Source of the DNA: Klebsiella pneumoniae
GTDB taxonomy: Bacteria; Pseudomonadota; Gammaproteobacteria; Pseudomonadales; Pseudohongiellaceae
Reading direction: 5' to 3'
DNA: 64,000 bases
Assembly: GCA_945869725.1 (NCBI GenBank)
Contig: CAMBPO010000007.1
Location: 1-64,000, forward strand
Part shown: positions 63,772 through 64,000 of the stretch, one piece after another
How positions within the stretch are numbered: the stretch's first letter is position 1
Layout of the letters: every line of letters starts with the position of its first letter
Notes under the pieces: model-generated
What the model was told of the DNA's origin: nothing
The model's input: only the letters and a program-made list of their open reading frames with translations
The model's database searches: none
Program-made: the position numbers and the translations under genes

Positions 63772-64000
63772 GTCTGCTCCCCCGGTCCCGATTGACCGGC
63801 TAGTTTGTCCTTACCTGACTGCGTTGGCTTTTGTCTGTCAAAAACGGGTTCCTGCAAATCAACAAGCGCGCTGCGTACCGCACGGCGGGCTCTGGCCAGC
63901 AGAGACTCCAGAGCGTCTACCGACAAATCCATGATACTGGCGACCGCCTGATTACCCAGTCCCTGATAGTGCGTCATCACCAAAGCACTGCGTTGGCGTT
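63768..64000 (-). CDS. ECF RNA polymerase sigma factor, 3' part (cut by window edge)
   Basis: The frame is open to the right edge, so this is the C-terminal part only. The visible start of region 4 is QRSALVMTHYQGLGNQAVA, with the helix-turn-helix MDLSVDALESLLARARRAVRSAL, followed by a short tail. This is the sigma-4 domain of ECF sigma factors. It is the first known gene of the operon with the putative anti-sigma and the CnrX-like sensor. Any start lies beyond 64000. Confidence 0.85.
   Translation of the reverse strand, partial: RQRSALVMTHYQGLGNQAVASIMDLSVDALESLLARARRAVRSALVDLQEPVFDRQKPTQSGKDKLAGQSGPGEQT

Overview
This window is a chromosomal segment of a gammaproteobacterium. The evidence is a long run of housekeeping genes in pseudomonad/enterobacterial order (bamD-rluD-pgeF-clpB, miaB-ybeZ-ybeY, leuS-lptE-holA, nadD-rsfS-rlmH-mrdA-rlpA-dacA-ybeD-lipB-lipA, ilvI-ilvH, msrP-msrQ), outer-membrane genes (bamD, lptE, rlpA) and FabY, the pseudomonad-type initiating ketoacyl synthase. 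Intermediate base composition and the long structured leader before ilvI fit the oligotrophic-marine-gammaproteobacteria neighbourhood (Cellvibrionales/Pseudohongiella-like), but genus cannot be fixed from sequence reading alone. I see no phage, transposon, CRISPR array, tRNA or rRNA gene inside the window.

Layout. 1-300: tandem rRNA-type promoters firing leftward out of the window. 297-7.83 kb: msrQ-msrP (periplasmic methionine sulfoxide repair), pssA, divergent ilvY/ilvC with a 10-bp tandem repeat between them, then ilvH-ilvI facing ilvC across a strong hairpin. 7.83-8.26 kb: a roughly 430-bp gene-free, hairpin-rich leader of ilvI. 8.26-14.0 kb: clpB with a sigma-32 promoter, pgeF, rluD, and divergent bamD. 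14.0-17.5 kb: gmhA, nadE, thiO. 17.6-20.0 kb: minor type IV pilins (a FimT-like gene facing pilV-pilW-pilX). 20.1-24.9 kb: a TSUP permease, a PhoP/PhoQ-like pair with a PepSY protein, a glycine-zipper envelope protein, a membrane-anchored cold-shock-domain protein, and slyX. 25.1-30.5 kb: acyl desaturase, thioredoxin-like protein, srkA, a class I aminotransferase, a charged secreted protein, DUF1820. 30.6-37.9 kb: miaB, ybeZ, ybeY, leuS, lptE, holA, DUF4404. 38.5-43.5 kb: an Ask_Ect-like aspartokinase, a class V PLP enzyme, an NSS transporter, and a secreted cyclophilin. 43.6-53.8 kb: the leftward lipoate/cell-wall/NAD cluster, ending in a GIY-YIG protein and an MBL hydrolase. 54.0-64 kb: serA, serC, greB, a GlxA-type regulator, raiA, two peptidoglycan enzymes, fabY, and a sigma/anti-sigma/periplasmic-sensor operon cut by the window edge.

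How it works together. Three themes dominate: branched-chain amino acid synthesis with unusual cis-regulation (ilvY-ilvC repeat, ilvI leader), envelope construction and stress sensing (BamD, LptE, PBP2, PBP5-type DacA, RlpA, PhoPQ-PepSY, the sigma/anti-sigma/sensor operon), and core translation/proteostasis (LeuS, MiaB, YbeY, RsfS, RlmH, RaiA, ClpB). Compared with the usual gene order, rodA is missing after mrdA, and corC/lnt are missing between ybeY and leuS. The most novel signals are the ilvI leader RNA, the 10-bp repeat before ilvC, the orphan Ask_Ect-like cluster, and the membrane-tethered cold-shock protein.
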